Shown: piece after piece, positions 1-9,977 of the stretch
Layout: every line of letters starts with the position of its first letter
Numbering within the stretch: position 1 is the first letter of the stretch
Assembly: GCA_044507525.1 (NCBI GenBank)
Contig: JBIQJM010000001.1
Location: 49,678 to 113,677, forward strand
DNA: 64,000 nt
Source of the DNA: Zeimonas sp044507525
GTDB lineage: Bacteria > Pseudomonadota > Gammaproteobacteria > Burkholderiales > Burkholderiaceae_E
Reading direction: 5' to 3'
The notes under the pieces: generated by a model
Told to the model about the DNA's origin: nothing
The model's input: only the letters and a program-made list of their open reading frames with translations
The model's database searches: none
Made by a program: the position numbers and the translations under genes

Positions 1-1
1 G

Positions 2-745
2 GTGCCCGACAGCAAGCTCGCACGAGAGGTCGAGGCGAATCGGCTCGCGCTGACCTGGGCCGACGTGCGCGTGCTCGCCGACGAGCCGGCGAAGATCGGT
101 GCCGCGCCCACGCCGAAGACGGCGTCGATCACGGACGAGGTCAGGCGGCTGCTCGGCTCGGCACGCAGCGAGCTCCTTCTCGTCACGCCGTATTTCGTCC
201 CCGGCGAGCACGGCGTCGAGCTGATCCGGGCGCTTCGCGAACGGGGCGTGCAGGTGCGCGTGCTCACCAATTCGCTGGCCTCCACCGACGCGCCGGTCGT
301 GCATACCGGCTACGCGCGCTACCGCCCGCAGCTGATCGAACTCGGCGTGGAGCTCTACGAGTTGCGCAACCAGCTCGGCACGCCGCGCTCGCAGCTCGGC
401 CGCTTCGGATCGTCGCTGGCGAGCCTGCACGCGAAGGCCGTCATCGTGGACCGCAGGACGGTGCTGGTCGGGTCGATGAACCTCGATCCGCGCTCGGAGC
501 ACCTGAACACGGAGATGGGGCTGGTGATGCCCGACGAGACCGTCGCCGCGAAACTCGTGCGCCTCTTCGACGACGTCGCCCACAACAGCAGCTACCGGAT
601 CGTCGAAGGCGAGGACGGCCGGCTGCACTGGGTCGGCGGGTCGGCGAAGGTGCCCGACGCCGAGGGTCGCGAACCCGGTGCGAGCCTCGGACTGCGCGTC
701 CTGATGTTCCTGCTGACGCCGTTCGCGCCCGAAGAGATGCTCTGA
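2..745 (+). CDS. phospholipase D-family protein (ClsC/cardiolipin-synthase type), C-terminal part
   Basis: This is the C-terminal half of a phospholipase D superfamily enzyme, probably a cardiolipin synthase-like phosphatidyltransferase acting at the membrane. What is visible is one complete HKD motif, HAKAVIVD followed by LVGSMNLDPRS, around residues 143-165, preceded by a beta-strand/turn region (TPYFVPGE) typical of the second PLD domain. Family members carry two HKD motifs, so the first half lies upstream of the window. The GTG at base 2 is therefore probably an internal valine codon and the gene is cut by the window edge. The C-terminus, rich in leucine and ending near TPFAPEEML, resembles ClsC-type enzymes. 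It is not obviously linked to the next genes, which are on the other strand beyond a tRNA. Whether it is a true cardiolipin synthase or another PLD hydrolase cannot be decided from this fragment. Confidence 0.8.
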   Translation: MPDSKLAREVEANRLALTWADVRVLADEPAKIGAAPTPKTASITDEVRRLLGSARSELLLVTPYFVPGEHGVELIRALRERGVQVRVLTNSLASTDAPVVHTGYARYRPQLIELGVELYELRNQLGTPRSQLGRFGSSLASLHAKAVIVDRRTVLVGSMNLDPRSEHLNTEMGLVMPDETVAAKLVRLFDDVAHNSSYRIVEGEDGRLHWVGGSAKVPDAEGREPGASLGLRVLMFLLTPFAPEEML

Positions 746-792
746 GCTTCGCCGCCCGGTCGGCGCTCGCACTGCAGCCGGGAAAGGCGCAG

Positions 793-866
793 TGGAGCGG
801 GTGAAGGGAATCGAACCCTCGTATGCAGCTTGGGAAGCTGCCGTTCTACCATTGAACTACACCCGC
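793..866 (-). tRNA. tRNA-Gly, anticodon CCC
   Basis: On the minus strand a complete cloverleaf can be folded: acceptor stem GCGGGTG pairing with CACCCGC, a D-arm with GTTC/GAAC, anticodon stem GCAGC/GCTGC around the loop TTCCCAA, and a T-arm GAGGG-TTCGATT-CCCTT. The anticodon at positions 34-36 is CCC, reading the glycine codon GGG. The discriminator base is T and the CCA end is encoded in the DNA (bases 793-795). It lies downstream of ureJ on the same strand. Confidence 0.96.
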
Positions 867-878
867 CCGTCCGCGGCG

Positions 879-884
879 ATTCTA
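879..884 (-). promoter_or_regulatory. candidate -10 box of the tRNA-Gly promoter
   Basis: On the minus strand the hexamer TAGAAT (five of six to TATAAT) lies 12 bases before the first base of the tRNA and is followed by a very GC-rich stretch (CGCCGCGGAC), as in stringently controlled stable-RNA promoters. No good -35 box is visible at the expected distance. The box is flanked by two copies of the self-complementary CCGCGG (871-876 and 885-890), which could also form a hairpin. Confidence 0.35.
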
Positions 885-910
885 CCGCGGCGCGGCGTCG
901 GCAGCCTCGA

Positions 911-1594
911 TCAGAGCTGCAGCGCGAGCAGGCCCGCCGAGCAGGCGGCCAGCGCAAGGGCCAATGTCGGCACGACGGCGCCGCGTACGCCCGCCGCCAG
1001 CGCCGGCACCAGGCGCCGCGACACGAGCGCGCCGGCCGCGAACAGCAGGCCGCTGGCGAGCCCCAGGCCGGCGAAGAACGGCGCGCCGGCCCCCTCCAGG
1101 CCGTGCAGGAAGCCGTGCGGCAGCGCCACGAGAGCGACGACCGCCGCCATCGGCGCGATCGCGAGGCGCTCGCCCGCGAGCAGCAGCGCGGCAACGACGA
1201 GCAGCGAACACGAGGCCGCCAGCTCGACGGCCGTGCCGCCGTACAGCGCGCCGCTCGCGCCGGACAGCGTCGCGAGCAGCGCGCCGAGCAGCAGGCCTGC
1301 GGCCGTCGCGAAGCCGACCGTCGCCACGATCGCCCGCGCGCCCGCGCGTGGCGGACGCCCGCCGCCCGGCGACGATCGGTTCGCGTAGCGCGCGGCCAGG
1401 TGGCCGGCCAGCAGACCGACCCCGAAGGTCGCGAGCAAGTGGTCGACACCGGTGATCGGGTGCAGCAGGCCCGTCGGCAGTCCGCCTGCGCCGTGGCCCG
1501 GATGCGCCCAGGCAGGGCTCGCCGCGAGCGCCAGCAACAGCGACGGCATGACCCTGCCCGCCCTTTCCACCATTGCCCTGCTTCGTTCGTCCAT
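911..1594 (-). CDS. ureJ: HupE/UreJ family nickel permease-like protein
   Basis: A 227-residue membrane protein of the HupE/UreJ family, thought to bring nickel (or cobalt) to urease or hydrogenase. It begins with a signal-peptide-like segment ending near SPAWA, directly followed by the family hallmark HPGHG. The second hallmark, HPITGVDHLLA, falls at residues 45-55, and a later PHGFLHG (about 159-165) supplies further histidines. About six hydrophobic helices follow. The ATG at 1594 is preceded by GGAGAG at proper spacing, which favours it over internal methionines at residues 8 and 16. It is the last gene of the urease array, 26 bases after ureG, consistent with nickel supply for the enzyme. 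Direct transport activity is inferred from the family. Confidence 0.9.
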   Translation of the reverse strand: MDERSRAMVERAGRVMPSLLLALAASPAWAHPGHGAGGLPTGLLHPITGVDHLLATFGVGLLAGHLAARYANRSSPGGGRPPRAGARAIVATVGFATAAGLLLGALLATLSGASGALYGGTAVELAASCSLLVVAALLLAGERLAIAPMAAVVALVALPHGFLHGLEGAGAPFFAGLGLASGLLFAAGALVSRRLVPALAAGVRGAVVPTLALALAACSAGLLALQL

Positions 1595-1620
1595 CGCGTC
1601 GCTCTCCGTCGTTGTGCCGG

Positions 1621-2235
1621 TCACTGGAAAAGTCCCCGCTTCTCGACGAACGACACGACGTCGTCGAGCCCGAATCCCTGCAGGAGGTTGGAGAACACGA
1701 ACGGTCGCTCGCCGCGCATGCGGCGGGCATCGCGCTCCATCACCGCGAGCGATGCGCCGACGTAGGGCGCGAGATCGATCTTGTTGATCACGAGCAGGTC
1801 CGACCGGGTGATGCCCGGGCCGCCCTTGCGCGGAATCTTGTCGCCGGCCGCCACGTCGATCACGTAGATCGTGAGGTCCGACAACTCCGGCGAGAACGTC
1901 GCCGCGAGATTGTCGCCGCCCGACTCGACGAAGACGATCTGCAGGCCGGGAAAGCGGCGCGCGAGCCGGTCGACGGCCTCGAGGTTGATCGACGCATCCT
2001 CGCGGATCGCGGTATGCGGGCAGCCGCCGGTCTCGACCCCGAGGATGCGCTCGACCGGCAGCGCATCGTTGCGCACGAGGAACTCGGCGTCCTCGCGCGT
2101 ATAGATGTCGTTGGTGACGGCGGCGATCGAATAGCGCTCGCGCAGCCTGCGGCACAGCGCGAGCGTCAGTGCCGTCTTGCCCGATCCGACGGGTCCGCCG
2201 ATGCCTACCCGCAAGGGTCCGTGTCCGCTGGTCAT
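1621..2235 (-). CDS. ureG: urease accessory GTPase UreG
   Basis: UreG (204 aa) is the SIMIBI-class GTPase that, with UreD, UreF and UreE, drives GTP-dependent delivery of nickel to apo-urease in the cytoplasm. The P-loop GPVGSGKT is at residues 14-21, the nickel-binding Cys-Pro-His (C72-P73-H74) is intact, and the guanine-specificity motif NKID is at 151-154. Length is standard for the family. It lacks the histidine-rich N-terminus seen in some UreGs, fitting the presence of a strongly His-rich UreE in the same operon. It follows ureF with a 48-base gap. Confidence 0.98.
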   Translation of the reverse strand: MTSGHGPLRVGIGGPVGSGKTALTLALCRRLRERYSIAAVTNDIYTREDAEFLVRNDALPVERILGVETGGCPHTAIREDASINLEAVDRLARRFPGLQIVFVESGGDNLAATFSPELSDLTIYVIDVAAGDKIPRKGGPGITRSDLLVINKIDLAPYVGASLAVMERDARRMRGERPFVFSNLLQGFGLDDVVSFVEKRGLFQ

Positions 2236-2283
2236 GAAGTCTCCCAGTAGGGGTTTGCCATCGGCGTCTGCGCGCCCGCGCCG

Positions 2284-2964
2284 TCAGGAGCGGAACAAGC
2301 GCGAGTATTGCGACTCGTGCCGGATGGACCACAGTGCGAGTGCCGGCGCGGCATTCGACCAGTCGTCGGGGGCGAGCCCCAGGCTGCGTTCGGCGCTCGC
2401 CTCCACGCGCGGGCCGAGCGCGAGCAGCAGGCGCTGCGCGGCGATCTGCCCGAGCGGAAGCGCCTTCATCAGCACCATCGCCTGGTTCTCGACGAAGCTC
2501 CACGCGAAACAGAGCGCGGCCTCGCGCTCGCCCAGCGCGAGCCGCGACGCCGCCAGCGCCCACGCGATCGGCAGGCTCACCGGCTGCAGGCGCGCAAACA
2601 GTTGCTCGTCCTCCTGCGGGCTCGGGCAGACGTCCCGGACCCAGCGGGCGAGCGAAAAACCCATCTGCAGCGATTCCTGGCGCAGCTCGGGCGTCTCGCG
2701 CGCCGCGATCGCGCGCTCGTTCCATGCGACCAGCGCATCGGCCTGCCGCCCGCCGACGTCCGCGCGGACGCAGCGCAGCGCCGCCACCATCAGCGGCAGT
2801 TCGAATCCGGCGAGCGACAGTGCCAGCACGTCGTCGATCCACTCGTGCGCGCTCGTCGCGTCGTGCACCTGGCCCGATTCGATCGCCCACTCGAGCGCCG
2901 CCGAATAGCTGAAGCCGCCGATCGGCAGGGCGGGACTGGCCAGCTGCAGCAGCCGCGCGCTCAT
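2284..2964 (-). CDS. ureF: urease accessory protein UreF
   Basis: UreF (226 aa) is the helical scaffold that bridges UreD and the UreG dimer in the maturation complex. The N-terminus LLQLASPALPIGGFSYSAALE matches the family opening (LxxxSPxLPxGxFxYSxGLE), and the helix-rich remainder has no other domain. Its ATG overlaps the end of ureE by four bases (ATGA), so the two are probably translationally coupled. Some bacteria fuse ureE and ureF; here they are separate but adjoining. Confidence 0.97.
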   Translation of the reverse strand: MSARLLQLASPALPIGGFSYSAALEWAIESGQVHDATSAHEWIDDVLALSLAGFELPLMVAALRCVRADVGGRQADALVAWNERAIAARETPELRQESLQMGFSLARWVRDVCPSPQEDEQLFARLQPVSLPIAWALAASRLALGEREAALCFAWSFVENQAMVLMKALPLGQIAAQRLLLALGPRVEASAERSLGLAPDDWSNAAPALALWSIRHESQYSRLFRS

Positions 2965-3509
2965 CGCGCCGACGGCCCGTCGAAGTCGTGGATGCGCGGG
3001 CCATGGCCGCTGCCGTGATCATGATCGTGATCGTGGTCATCACCGTGCCCGCCGTGCACGTGCCCGTGCCCGTAGGCGCCCGACTCCGGCTGGAAGCCGC
3101 TGTCGATCTCGTGCACCTGCCCGCCGAGCTTCTCGACCATCGCGCGCAGCACGTGGTCGGGCAGCAGGCGCAGCCAGCCGTCACCGACCTGCAGCGGCAC
3201 GTGCCGGTTGCCGAGGTGATAGGCGATGCGCGCGAGCATCGCCGCATCGGCGGCGCGCACCTCGATCAAGGCTTCCGGGGCCGCTTCGACGGCGACCACG
3301 CGCCCGTCGTCCAGTTGCAGCCGCGCGCCGTGCGCGAGCAGCGCGCCCGGCGGCAGGTCGACGCCGATCTCCTCGCCCGAGCGCATCACCGCGCGGAAAC
3401 GTGAACGTTCGCGCCGCTCGAAGGGCAACTCGAGCACGTCGTCGACGCGCGCCGAGCGCGGTGCAAAGCGGACTGCGAGGACGATCGTGCTGCGCGGAGC
3501 CGTGGTCAT
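2961..3509 (-). CDS. ureE: urease accessory nickel metallochaperone UreE
   Basis: UreE (182 aa) stores and hands nickel to the UreG/UreDF complex. The N-terminal peptide-binding-like domain (about residues 1-75) and the metal-binding domain (to about 145, including NRHVPLQVGDGWLRL) are recognisable. The C-terminal tail after residue 146 is an unusually dense histidine/aspartate run (GHGHVHGGHGDDHDHDHDH), giving more than ten potential Ni ligands, as in Klebsiella-type UreE. The ATG at 3509 lies five bases downstream of the ureC stop. Confidence 0.96.
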   Translation of the reverse strand: MTTAPRSTIVLAVRFAPRSARVDDVLELPFERRERSRFRAVMRSGEEIGVDLPPGALLAHGARLQLDDGRVVAVEAAPEALIEVRAADAAMLARIAYHLGNRHVPLQVGDGWLRLLPDHVLRAMVEKLGGQVHEIDSGFQPESGAYGHGHVHGGHGDDHDHDHDHGSGHGPRIHDFDGPSAR

Positions 3510-3514
3510 CGCGA

Positions 3515-5214
<1,700 letters not shown>

Positions 5215-5218
<4 letters not shown>

Positions 5219-5583
5219 TTCTTCCTTCCCGCGGTGCGCTTGCCGGCCGCCGCGCGCGCCTGGTCCGGGCGCGAGGGATCGAGCGGTCCCATCACCATCT
5301 GCCGGAATCCGTGCACGACGCGCGCACCGGACAGCGCGACGAGCTCGACGGCGCGCGCCTGCCCCGGCTCGAAGCGCACGGCGGTTCCGGCCGCGACATT
5401 CAGGCGGAAGCCGCGCGCCCTGCCCCGATCGAAATCGAGCGCGGCGTTGGTCTCCGCGAAATGGTAGTGCGAGCCGACCTGGATCGGTCGGTCGCCCGTG
5501 TTGCGCACTTCGAGCGCGATCGTGGGGCGTCCCGCGTTCAGCTCGATCTCGCCTTCGTCCACCAGCAGCTCGCCGGGAAGCAT
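5215..5583 (-). CDS. ureB: urease beta subunit
   Basis: Urease beta subunit, 122 aa from the ATG at 5583. An open frame extends 16 codons further upstream, but 5583 is preceded by a strong AAAGGAG at ideal spacing and the product then begins MLPGELLV, the family N-terminus. The conserved GSHYHFAETN segment (about residues 37-46) and GFRLNVAAGTAVRFEPG are clear. The C-terminus is about 15 residues longer than usual and basic (ending GKRTAGRKK). Unusually its partner ureA is not next door: five importer genes separate the two. Confidence 0.97.
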
Positions 5584-5641
5584 CCCCGCGCTCCTTTCGA
5601 TGGGATCGCGCTCCGCGTGCACCCTGCGCACGGCGCCGATC

Positions 5642-6337
5642 CTACACGGCCAGCAGTTGCCGAACGCCGTCGGCCGTCATCTCGGCGCCCCGTCCCGATC
5701 GCACGATCTCGCCGCGCTGGAGCACGTAGTAGCGATCCGCGAGCGACTGCGCGAAATCGTAGTACTGCTCGACGAGCAGGATCGCCATCGAGCGCTGCGC
5801 GGCCAGCCCCGCGATCACCCGCTCGATGTCCTGGATGACGTTCGGCTGGATCCCCTCGGTCGGCTCGTCGAGGACGAGCAGGCGAGGCCGGGTGACCAGC
5901 GCACGCGCGATCGCGAGCTGCTGCTGCTGGCCCCCAGAGAGGTCGCCGCCGCGGCGCGCGACGAACTGGCGCAGGATCGGGAAGGTGTCGTAGACCCAGT
6001 CGGGAACGGTGCGCTCGCGATGGCCGGTCGCTGCCATCGCGATCCGCAGGTTCTCCTCGACCGTGAGCCGCGGAAAGATCTCGCGTCCCTGCGGCACGAA
6101 GGCGATGCCCCGGCGCGCACGCTGGTGGGGCTTCATCCGGCCGATGTCCTCGCCGTCGAATTCGATGCGCCCCGAACGCGCGGGCAGCAGTCCCATCAGG
6201 CACTTGAGCAGCGTCGTCTTGCCGACGCCGTTGCGGCCGAGCACGGTGGTCACCGCGCCCTCGGGCGCCTCGAGCGAGACGTCGCGCAGCGTATGGCTGC
6301 CGCCGTAGAACTGGTTCAGCTTCTCGATCCGCAGCAT
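5642..6337 (-). CDS. urtE: urea ABC transporter ATP-binding protein UrtE
   Basis: UrtE (231 aa), one of two ATPases of the Urt high-affinity urea importer, homologous to LivF. Walker A GRNGVGKT is at residues 34-41, the Q-loop follows near FVPQGRE (80-86), the ABC signature LSGGQQQQ is at 133-140 and Walker B LLVLDEP at 153-159, followed by TEGIQPNV, characteristic of UrtE/LivF. The start at 6337 was chosen because the product begins at the family position (MLRIEKLNQFYGG). It is the last importer gene and is followed by ureB after 58 bases. Confidence 0.97.
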   Translation of the reverse strand: MLRIEKLNQFYGGSHTLRDVSLEAPEGAVTTVLGRNGVGKTTLLKCLMGLLPARSGRIEFDGEDIGRMKPHQRARRGIAFVPQGREIFPRLTVEENLRIAMAATGHRERTVPDWVYDTFPILRQFVARRGGDLSGGQQQQLAIARALVTRPRLLVLDEPTEGIQPNVIQDIERVIAGLAAQRSMAILLVEQYYDFAQSLADRYYVLQRGEIVRSGRGAEMTADGVRQLLAV

Positions 6338-6366
6338 CGCTTCGATCCCGTGTCGGCAACCCGCCC

Positions 6367-7206
6367 TCAGCGTCCCAGGTAGACCTCGACGACACGCGGG
6401 TCGGCACGCACCGCGTCCATCGATCCTTCGGCGAGCACGCGGCCCTCGTGCAGCACGGTGACCGTGCGCGCGATGCGTGCGACGAACTCCATGTCGTGCT
6501 CGACGACCACCACCGTATGGCGGCCGGCGAGCCGCAGGCAGAGCTCGGCGGTCTTCTCGGTCTCGGCATCCGTCATGCCGGCGACCGGTTCGTCCAGCAG
6601 GACCACTCGCGGACGCTGCGCGAGCAGCATGCCGATCTCCAGCCACTGCTTCTGGCCGTGCGACAAGGTGCCGGCGACGCGGTCGACCTCGCCTCGCAGG
6701 CTCGTCATCTCCAGGATCGATTCGATGCGCCCGAGCTGCTCCGAGTCGAGCCTCGCGCGCAGGCTCGCGATGCCGCGCTTGTCGCCGTCGAGCGCGAGCT
6801 CCATGTTCTCGAACACGCTCATCGTCTCGAACACGGTCGGCCGCTGGAACTTGCGACCGATTCCGGCCCGCACGATCTGCGACTCGGAAAGGCGCGCGAG
6901 GTCGATCGTCTGGCCGAGGAACAGCCGGCCGCTGTCGGGACGGATCTTGCCCGTGATCGCATCCATCATCGTGGTCTTGCCCGCCCCGTTGGGGCCGATG
7001 ATGCAGCGCAGTTCCCCGTCGTCGAGCGTGAGCGAGAGCGCGTCCAGCGCCTTGAAGCCGTCGAAGCGGACCGTCACGTCCTCGACGTAGAGGATCGGCC
7101 CGTGCGAGGTGTCGACGCCGGCGCCGACGGGACGTCCGAAGGCCGCGTCGCGCCCGCCGTGCCCGGCGCCCGCGGCGAACATGGTCGCGATGTCCGGGCC
7201 GCTCAC
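6367..7206 (-). CDS. urtD: urea ABC transporter ATP-binding protein UrtD
   Basis: UrtD (279 aa from the GTG at 7206), a LivG-type ATPase of the urea importer. Walker A is GPNGAGKTT, the signature is LSHGQKQWLEIGM (typical UrtD: LSHGQ instead of LSGGQ), and Walker B is VVLLDEPVAGM. The GTG start overlaps the urtC stop (GTGA) and is preceded by CAGGAG at six bases; an in-frame ATG lies eight codons later. The first roughly 35 residues are glycine/alanine-rich and outside the ABC fold. The final VEVYLGR is the standard family end. Confidence 0.97.
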   Translation of the reverse strand: MSGPDIATMFAAGAGHGGRDAAFGRPVGAGVDTSHGPILYVEDVTVRFDGFKALDALSLTLDDGELRCIIGPNGAGKTTMMDAITGKIRPDSGRLFLGQTIDLARLSESQIVRAGIGRKFQRPTVFETMSVFENMELALDGDKRGIASLRARLDSEQLGRIESILEMTSLRGEVDRVAGTLSHGQKQWLEIGMLLAQRPRVVLLDEPVAGMTDAETEKTAELCLRLAGRHTVVVVEHDMEFVARIARTVTVLHEGRVLAEGSMDAVRADPRVVEVYLGR

Positions 7207-8291
7207 GACACGCTCCTGCGACGGAACACGCCGACCACGCCGGTCGGCAGGAACAGCGTCACCAGCACGAAGAGCAGCCCCAGGAAGTACAGCCAGTAGT
7301 CCGGGAAGCTCATCGTGAACCAGCTCTTCGCGCCGTTGACGAGCACGGCACCGACGATGGGGCCGATCAGCGTGCCGCGCCCGCCGACGGCGGTCCAGAT
7401 GGCGATCTCGATCGAGTTGGCCGGCGACATCTCGCTCGGGTTGATGATGCCCACCTGGGGCACGTAGAGCGCACCGGCGACGCCGCTGATCACCGCCGCG
7501 AGCGTCCAGACGCCGAGCTTGTAGCCGAGCGTGTCGTAGCCGCAGAAGCGGGCGCGCGGCTCGGCGTCGCGGATCGCCTGCAGCACGCGACCGTACTTGC
7601 TCGTGACCAGCCAGCGCGCGAGCAGCAAGGTCGCGAGCAGTGCGCATGCCGTCGTCGCGAGGACCGCCGCGCGCGTGGCGGGCTCGGTCAGCCGATGACC
7701 GAGCAGGGTCTTGAAGTCGGTGAATCCGTTGTTGCCGCCGAAGCCGGTCTCGTTGCGGAAGAACAGCAGCATGAAGGCGAAGGTCATCGCCTGCGTGATG
7801 ATCGAGAAGTAGACGCCCTTGATGCGCGAACGGAACGCGAAGTAGCCGAACACGAAGGCGAGCAGTCCGGGCACCGCGACCACCAGCAGCAGGCTCCAGA
7901 GGAAGCTGTCGCTGTTCCACCAGTGCAGCGGCAGCTCCTTCCAGTCGAGGAAGACCATGAAGTCGGGCAGCTCGCTTTGGTACTGGCCCTCGCGGCCGAT
8001 CCCGCGCATCAGGTGCATGCCGAACGCATAGCCGCCGAGCGCGAAGAAGAGCGACTGGCCGAGGCTCAGGATGCCCGTGTATCCCCAGATCAGGTCCATC
8101 GCGACGGCGACCATCGCATAGCACATGAACTTGCCGGCGAGCGTGAGCGCGTAGCTCGACGGGCGCAGCGGGGCGCCCTCGGGCAGCACGGCGTGCAGCA
8201 GCGGCACCGCGACGCCGACGGCGGCGAAGGCGGCGAGCAGCAGCGTCCATTGCAGCGGGCTCAGCAGCGAGCGGCGGGGAGCGACGAGCAT
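7203..8291 (-). CDS. urtC: urea ABC transporter permease UrtC
   Basis: UrtC (362 aa), a LivM-type inner-membrane permease with about ten hydrophobic segments. Family stretches visible include DLIWGYTGILSLGQSLFFA near residues 65-83 and the EAA-like coupling region with QAIRDAEPRARFCGYD about 40 residues before the last helices. It forms the translocation pore with UrtB. The ATG at 8291 lies about 30 bases after the urtB stop. It ends with an arginine-rich tail overlapping the urtD start. Confidence 0.96.
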   Translation of the reverse strand: MLVAPRRSLLSPLQWTLLLAAFAAVGVAVPLLHAVLPEGAPLRPSSYALTLAGKFMCYAMVAVAMDLIWGYTGILSLGQSLFFALGGYAFGMHLMRGIGREGQYQSELPDFMVFLDWKELPLHWWNSDSFLWSLLLVVAVPGLLAFVFGYFAFRSRIKGVYFSIITQAMTFAFMLLFFRNETGFGGNNGFTDFKTLLGHRLTEPATRAAVLATTACALLATLLLARWLVTSKYGRVLQAIRDAEPRARFCGYDTLGYKLGVWTLAAVISGVAGALYVPQVGIINPSEMSPANSIEIAIWTAVGGRGTLIGPIVGAVLVNGAKSWFTMSFPDYWLYFLGLLFVLVTLFLPTGVVGVFRRRSVS

Positions 8292-8320
8292 GTCGGTTCT
8301 CGATCGGCCGGTTCCCGGGT

Positions 8321-9943
8321 TCAGGTCTCGACCATCCGGCCCTTCAGCGCGAACAGGCCGCCGGGCCGCTTCTGGATGAAGGCGACGACGAACGCGAGGA
8401 TCAGGATCTTCGCGATCACCGCGCCGAGCCACGGCTCGATCAGCTTGTTCAGCACGCCGAGCCCGAAACCGGCGACCACCGTGCCGACGAGCTGCCCTAC
8501 GCCGCCGAGCACCACGACGATGAAGGAGTCGATGATCCACGCCTGCCCGAGTTCGGGGCCGACGTTGCCGACCTGCGACAGCGCCACGCCGGCCAGCCCC
8601 GCGATGCCCGAACCGAGTCCGAAGGCCATCATGTCGACGCGGCCGGTGGGGACGCCGACCGCGGAAGCCATCGCGCGGTTCTGCGTGACGCCGCGCACGA
8701 ACAGGCCCAGCCGCGTGCGCTGCAGCAGCGCGACGACGGCGGCGAGCACGAGCAGCGAGAACACGATGATCGCGATCCTGTTCCAGGGAAGCACGACGCC
8801 GGCCAGCGACAGGCCGCCCGAGAGCCAGGACGGATTCTCGATCTCGACGTTCTGCGGACCGAACAGCTGGCGCACCGCCTGGATCAGGATCAGGCTGACG
8901 CCCCATGTCGCGAGCAGCGTCTCCAGCGGACGACCGTACAGCCAGCGGATCACCGTACGCTCGATCGCGATGCCGACGAGTGCCGCGGAAAGGAAGGCGA
9001 CCGGCAGCGCCGCGATCGGATACCAGCCGAAGGCCCCGGGGAACGCGACGCGGAACAGGCCCTGCGTCAGGTACGCCGCGTAGGCACCGATCATGATCAT
9101 CTCGCCGTGCGCCATGTTGATGACGCCGAGCAGGCCGAAGGTCACCGCGAGCCCCATCGCGGCGAGCATCAGGATGCTGCCGAGCGACAGGCCGGCGAAG
9201 ATGCGACCGAACCACTCCGCACGCTCGAGCCTGCGCTCGACCGACGCGAGCGACGCGCGCGCCGCGTCGCGCACCGCGCCGTCGGGCTCGACGAAGCTGC
9301 CGTCGGCCTTCGTGCGAAGCAGCGACGCCAGCAGCGCCGGCGTCGACGGCAGCGTGCTCTCGCCGAGCCGCTGCGCCGCCTGCAGCCGCTCGGACGGGTC
9401 CTGCGAGCGGATCTGCATCGCGGCCATCGTCATGCGCAGCACGGCGAGCACTTCCGCGTCGCGCTCGCGTCCGGCAGCCTCCTCGAGCGCGGGCAGGAGC
9501 TTCTCGTCCGTGCTGTCCTGCAGCTCTCGCGCGGCGTGCAGGCGCAGGTCGCGCTCGGGCGACTGCAGCCGCAGCCCCGCGACCGCGGTCGCGATGCGTG
9601 CGCGCAGCCGGTTGTTGAGCGTCACCGTCGCGGCTTCGCTCGACGAAGGAAGCGTCGACGGCTTGCCGGTGAGCGCGTCGAGCGGGCGGCCGTCGCCCGC
9701 GTCGATCCATCCGCGGCCGTCGGCGTCGACGAGCAGCTGTCCGTCGAGCAGCGCGCGCAGCACCGGCACGGCGCGCGCCGACGGCGCCGCGACGATCGCA
9801 TCGATCGCAGCCGCCTTCTCGCCGAAGTCATCGGAGGCGAGCTGCTTCAGCGACGCTTCGTCGACGGCGCGCGCGTGGGTCGCCGCCAGCAGGCAGGCGA
9901 AGACCAGCAGGCAGGCAGGCAACAACGAACGCATCATGCGCAT
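8321..9943 (-). CDS. urtB: urea ABC transporter permease UrtB
   Basis: UrtB (540 aa from ATG 9943), the LivH-type permease. As in other UrtB proteins it has a long N-terminal extracytoplasmic region: a signal peptide (LLPACLLVFACLLAATHARA) followed by about 200 helical HEAT-like residues, before the membrane domain begins near residue 235 (AGLSLGSILMLAAMGLAVTFG). The coupling segment TRLGLFVRGVTQNRAMASAVGV is clear. The open frame extends 30 codons upstream, but 9943 is the last start that keeps the whole signal peptide and does not run into urtA. No strong ribosome site precedes it, so the start is the least certain part. Confidence 0.95.
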   Translation of the reverse strand: MRMMRSLLPACLLVFACLLAATHARAVDEASLKQLASDDFGEKAAAIDAIVAAPSARAVPVLRALLDGQLLVDADGRGWIDAGDGRPLDALTGKPSTLPSSSEAATVTLNNRLRARIATAVAGLRLQSPERDLRLHAARELQDSTDEKLLPALEEAAGRERDAEVLAVLRMTMAAMQIRSQDPSERLQAAQRLGESTLPSTPALLASLLRTKADGSFVEPDGAVRDAARASLASVERRLERAEWFGRIFAGLSLGSILMLAAMGLAVTFGLLGVINMAHGEMIMIGAYAAYLTQGLFRVAFPGAFGWYPIAALPVAFLSAALVGIAIERTVIRWLYGRPLETLLATWGVSLILIQAVRQLFGPQNVEIENPSWLSGGLSLAGVVLPWNRIAIIVFSLLVLAAVVALLQRTRLGLFVRGVTQNRAMASAVGVPTGRVDMMAFGLGSGIAGLAGVALSQVGNVGPELGQAWIIDSFIVVVLGGVGQLVGTVVAGFGLGVLNKLIEPWLGAVIAKILILAFVVAFIQKRPGGLFALKGRMVET

Positions 9944-9977
9944 CGCGGGCACCGCAGGAACGCGACCGGATCGACGC

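Noticed and set aside
592..1449. 285-codon minus-strand frame containing a GCSSMVERQLPKLHTRV-like stretch
   Set aside because: That stretch is the well-known false translation of a tRNA gene, and the frame runs across tRNA-Gly and antisense through ureJ; no real protein.
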